From contig CALBJF010000208.1 of the NCBI GenBank assembly GCA_937892665.1, forward strand, positions 1 through 9,204: a stretch of 9,204 nucleotides of DNA, in the 5' to 3' direction. Source of the stretch: an uncultured euryarchaeote. Lineage in GTDB: Archaea > Thermoplasmatota > Poseidoniia > Poseidoniales > Poseidoniaceae. This document shows positions 8,501 to 9,204 of the stretch, piece after piece. Both the position numbers and the translations under genes were made by a program. Positions within the stretch are counted from its first letter, which is position 1. The number at the start of each line of letters is the position of its first letter. The notes beneath the pieces were generated by a model. It saw only the letters and a program-made list of their open reading frames with translations. It had not been told where the DNA came from and searched no databases.

Positions 8501-9204
8501 TGTTGCGAAGGTCGCTTTGTCCAGTCGCTGCGTGGTCCGATTGTTGTTTCGCTAACAGAGAAACCATCCCAAATATATCCTGCAATATTTGTCCCAATCC
8601 ACAAATCGTTACCACTTGCTTCAAGGGCATAGATGGTATCTGTTTGCATATTTGTTGTATCGGAATTAAGAGGTGTCAAAATCTCTCCAGTAAGGAGATT
8701 TTTTCGAGCTACACCGTATCCAGACAAGCCCATATGGACAATGTCTCCTACAACTGCCACAGGGGCATTGTCAACACCGTTGATGCCAGTCGATCCCCAA
8801 GGAGCAAGGAATGTATCGTTACTAATCTCGTATCGAAGAAGACCATTGGTCGTAGCTACATAGCATATGCCTGCATAAATTGCGACTTCTCCAGAGGGAG
8901 CAATGTCAGTTTGGAGTAATGTGGCTGAACCGACAGCTGTTGAATCAGCATCTATTCTGTAAATTGCGCCCACTTGAGCGGAGATGATTTTGCAACCCTG
9001 TACACTTCCACAATCTCCTTCCGCATCAATTCCCAAGACTTTGGGCTGTGGGGTGTCTGTGCCTGCGGGTACGTTTGCTCGAATTGTCCCGTTTTCAATG
9101 AGGAAAATCCCATCATTTTCGGTCCCTGCGAGAATAGTATTTCCTGCTTTAGCAAGCGTTGTGACAGGATCGCCAGTGTTGATAGAAGTCAGCCAGAGAG
9201 AGTT
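2530..9204 (-). CDS. Giant cell-surface protein: beta-propeller repeats, six Fn3-like domains, C-terminal membrane anchor (partial, N-terminus beyond window)
   Basis: I do not recognise a named gene. The frame is open from the TGA at 2530 to the right edge: 56 sense codons lie upstream of the TTG at 9036 and continue the propeller pattern (for example AGNTILAGTENDGIFLIENG), so that TTG is not the true start. Of 2224 visible residues, about the first 1225 are propeller blades, followed by a beta-rich connector, six Fn3-like domains, a D/N/G-rich stalk, one hydrophobic helix with a GRGKK stop-transfer sequence, and a 108-residue tail with a five-proline run. The layout implies a type I surface protein, with the repeats outside and the tail in the cytoplasm. 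Many N-x-S/T sequons and paired cysteines (such as TCGC near 3900) fit an exported, possibly glycosylated protein. The signal peptide would be outside the window. Its role could be adhesion, binding of polymers or surface structure; nothing catalytic is visible. It is followed 24 bases later by pabC. Confidence 0.9.
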   Translation of the reverse strand, partial: NSLWLTSINTGDPVTTLAKAGNTILAGTENDGIFLIENGTIRANVPAGTDTPQPKVLGIDAEGDCGSVQGCKIISAQVGAIYRIDADSTAVGSATLLQTDIAPSGEVAIYAGICYVATTNGLLRYEISNDTFLAPWGSTGINGVDNAPVAVVGDIVHMGLSGYGVARKNLLTGEILTPLNSDTTNMQTDTIYALEASGNDLWIGTNIAGYIWDGFSVSETTIGPRSDWTKRPSQHFDYVLDGNAMWSGTNIGVCKYDLSGNIADCLNVYDGMPNWATYAVGVNSTTVFGGTFSGVGLIEKSSFSVVGEWDAGSSTENAIVEIIDDIAYIGLRSVGVARWDIANSQWLTTWTQDNVLDDGNEYVTGMIEDIRPGLIWIGGEDGFQLINTTTGAEVYDIEVSNSLYVGNGDPYDLTMYGYTMYYHQGVSSDSVYGIDVGNFTAITPLDAGSEVNENGGDMVGMTIVGDTLLASVVSGQWWNQEGSGGIAQYDLISQTWNTSVLPEGAVDRVTAFNSSTGHTWISWGEIGLEVYSPSGTKLGSWDTLSFPVREIIEYDGLILFATEDGVERFNESSFQWETAWTSGNGLPSAMGDWIGELWTDGSTLVVGSASFAGWGGFQRGTIGQLDSSGTWTTYTTGQNGIPNGYPISMNTCGSYLYVGLFNNNGGVTYIDLANTTVVGSFTTSVLKSGRVAAVACDPSDTLYVGYDDDDLPISKYDTAQSAWIAEITSNGNGIPTDPVWLDAFSYANGKLLIGYDDNGGFAAISTLGPISGQASVQSVGTAVTSIKYSGNEWLIGQAGGASGYSHVDTLSATGLNTEFELPALVSGNIEAMVSDGSRIWVSTYSVTVVGNNPGAGSGGILQGTFNSSGGIDWNEGWSLSFNNQVNSMLMEGTMIYITTQTGGMYTLDTTTNVLQRKNGAVHNSQDGIALYQSGSVSTLFVGLLGTFSTAAGVQMFDVATQQFTSGQLLSGLPSDNIQGFAFSNSHVYIATQNGIGRWNLTTNDWDNPLTASDGLPTSNIEDIRYISNTLYIASPAGLTQYIPTTGAMSTNTTADGLLGNSVWSIETYTTSQMGTWLILGHDGAGTERPGLSVIDTSSNSVAATHRFDQLPSNYITSVAADYAGLHIATDVGPLVHYNGLTEEFEDGLASFELPSWPIYRMDSDGAHLMVVGASGMAIIEAQSTHSMLKSAIVQNPTNVAVGANGFWLTTSDSGLRGWTPATAFNEMETISVRYADPLNIGFNSQYMEITDMTHPGLQIDLVTQDNPVPLNSSVGTAGVHGLLFQTVPLVMTSPVSNAAVWAQSSTLRYDAVLELDNTTGVENSLQLAINNGQLINGTRIVPIKLVAPSNGTIEVRLIYDWIRKDTPVEIEDVYDRPDDGGGALTVEWSLVHDPDFNRYLVYVNEGPWASLPTDIDLAGRIIDKTESLHSRLKVDVTTANGVPLVDGVEYYALVVVEYDNGRFGLPSQVMGPVTTSNEVPTPPEWASAQPLDGGVEGDLETEWARCSALDLLETRIYTSTQAMNDILGLSVAYTVMPTEGNLTILNLDAGKPYWLGFTCVDISGQEDIMNATIIGPVVPTGGIDDGQAPAKLENVWAIDTPEDEGGRITIGWDPSDAEDCAFYTVYMITGVVFVTPPTSVAGFSAATVVNSCQENTTIVSQLDDLPLVDGLEYYIGVVAYDTWLNAELNDVNIVQATPLDNSDGASMPPSRIENIQAFDHANDDGTAIDVVWSISSADDFSHYIVWAADKPVDDISYLWNAFGDDPATCGCISIDKQWIDEDKNPIELTLNTALYGDASQTNEFSSADTPQLIQPGIELFVTVTVHDLQGNVYVDSLLSASVIPINNIEDTTPPPRLDEIVLSDRPMDDGSALDLEFGLSTASDIYQYEVYAASWSFTSVGVGSDGPNVPIMTLDRLPEFPLILTIIAGDVPVLPGLETWVAVVAVDSSANAHKTDLTVVSSQSVDDGITDPGNYLPTIDGITLAWVAETDILVTWNLTNDFGVEGYQIHISNEDFMDISDAIFVGDTLTANSFVITSTVFTELNNKSAWYVSVTTFDDNQVRQSVDALMINAVENGVVDGDDSNDGTDFQSLLTTPNLLAAGLVFVSLILLVAIVRGRGKKSQKDKQWEIQTATWGLGEDEAWNSPPDASVPPPPPVETGSLFQAADRIQNQPLDRQEYVAPRPVMNPVRAPIDNDLLSDLNIGTKQNSPSPGIDTSFLDDLL
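2533..2916 (-). other. Transmembrane anchor and cytoplasmic tail of the giant protein
   Basis: A 20-residue hydrophobic helix (2857-2916, NLLAAGLVFVSLILLVAIV) is followed at once by the basic stop-transfer sequence RGRGKKSQKDK, which puts the C-terminus inside the cell. The 108-residue tail is low in hydrophobic residues. It contains WEIQTATWGLGEDEAW, a VPPPPPVE run, and two short leucine-acid motifs, NDLLSDL and the terminal SFLDDLL. The helix and topology are clear; the tail's role is unknown. Confidence 0.8.
2981..5100 (-). repeat. Six tandem fibronectin type III-like domains
   Basis: Domains begin near 5100, 4767, 4440, 4080, 3648 and 3276, at intervals of about 109-144 residues. Four share a clear opening motif: DRPDDGGGALTVEW, DTPEDEGGRITIGW, DHANDDGTAIDVVW and DRPMDDGSALDLEF. 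Each is followed by a D-(hydrophobic or aromatic)-x-x-Y-x-V-Y strand such as DFNRYLVYV. Domain 2 is a variant (PLDGGVEGDLETEW), and domain 6 has lost the acidic-glycine part (AWVAETDILVTW). Later strands repeat as VDGVEYYALVVVEYD and VDGLEYYIGVVAYD. Such arrays usually act as spacers or binding stalks on secreted proteins; a specific ligand cannot be read from the sequence. Confidence 0.8.
5101..5530 (-). other. Unassigned beta-rich domain between propellers and Fn3 array
   Basis: About 143 residues with no blade or Fn3 signature separate the two repeat arrays. The stretch alternates hydrophobic and polar residues, as in beta strands. It carries short recognisable pieces such as GLQIDLVTQDNP, STLRYDAVLELDN and GTIEVRLIYDW. 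The last piece runs directly into the first Fn3-like domain through KDTPVEIEDVYDRPDDGGG. A jelly-roll or Ig-like sandwich is a reasonable guess, but I cannot name a family. Confidence 0.45.
5531..9204 (-). repeat. Long beta-propeller repeat region of the giant protein (Reg_prop-like blades)
   Basis: Degenerate repeats of roughly 40-60 residues follow the pattern G-L-P-x-x-x-I-x-x-(hydrophobic)-x-x-x-x-x-LYIGT-x-x-G-(hydrophobic)-x-x-(Y/W)-(D/N), which resembles the two-component regulator propeller family (Reg_prop). GLP-type turns begin near 8400 (DGMP), 7458 (NGLP), 7293 (NGIP), 7014 (NGIP), 6294 (SGLP), 6171 (DGLP), 6045 (DGLL) and 5886 (DQLP). Blade cores include LWIGTNIAGYIWDG, IAYIGLRSVGVARWD, LYVGYDDDD, VYIATQNGIGRW and LHIATDVG. 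By eye there are more than twenty blades, enough for about three propellers of seven or eight, with more possible beyond the right edge. Blade boundaries are approximate. Confidence 0.75.

Noticed and set aside
9034..9036. TTG at 9036 as the start codon of the giant gene
   Set aside because: The same frame is open for 56 further codons to the window edge and those residues continue the propeller repeat, so the real start lies upstream of the window.
8952..9155. Minus-strand open frame of 67 codons near the right edge
   Set aside because: It overlaps the giant gene in another frame and shows no protein-like pattern; the giant frame reads as propeller through the same bases.

Overview
The window carries three genes, all on the minus strand, so transcription runs from 9204 towards 1. 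It looks like marine archaeal DNA, most likely Poseidoniales (Marine Group II Euryarchaeota). That is an inference from the giant secreted propeller and Fn3 protein with one C-terminal membrane helix and a proline-rich tail ending in paired leucines and acids, from the tight gene packing and from the moderate GC content. No rRNA or other marker gene is present, so a marine bacterium cannot be excluded.

Region 2530-9204 is one giant surface-protein gene whose 5' end lies beyond the right edge. Its reading frame is open to the last base, so 2224 codons are visible. In protein order it holds a very long beta-propeller region (9204 to about 5531), a beta-rich stretch I cannot name (about 5530-5101), six fibronectin type III-like domains in tandem (about 5100-2981), a D/N/G-rich stalk, one transmembrane helix (2916-2857) and a 108-residue cytoplasmic tail.

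Region 1735-2505 is a class IV PLP-dependent enzyme, probably 4-amino-4-deoxychorismate lyase (PabC). It starts 24 bases after the giant gene's stop codon.

Region 1-1647 (possibly to 1704 or further) is a fused aminodeoxychorismate synthase: a complete PabB-type chorismate-binding domain followed by a PabA-type glutamine amidotransferase domain that is cut off at the left edge. It has no stop codon inside the window. PabBA would convert chorismate plus glutamine to aminodeoxychorismate, and PabC would release pyruvate to give p-aminobenzoate, a precursor of folate-type or pterin C1 carriers. The surface protein has no obvious link to this pathway beyond its position.

The only non-coding stretches are the 24-base and roughly 87-base gaps between genes. 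I see no tRNA, rRNA, CRISPR array, insertion sequence or clear terminator. The plus-strand open frames are antisense shadows of these genes.
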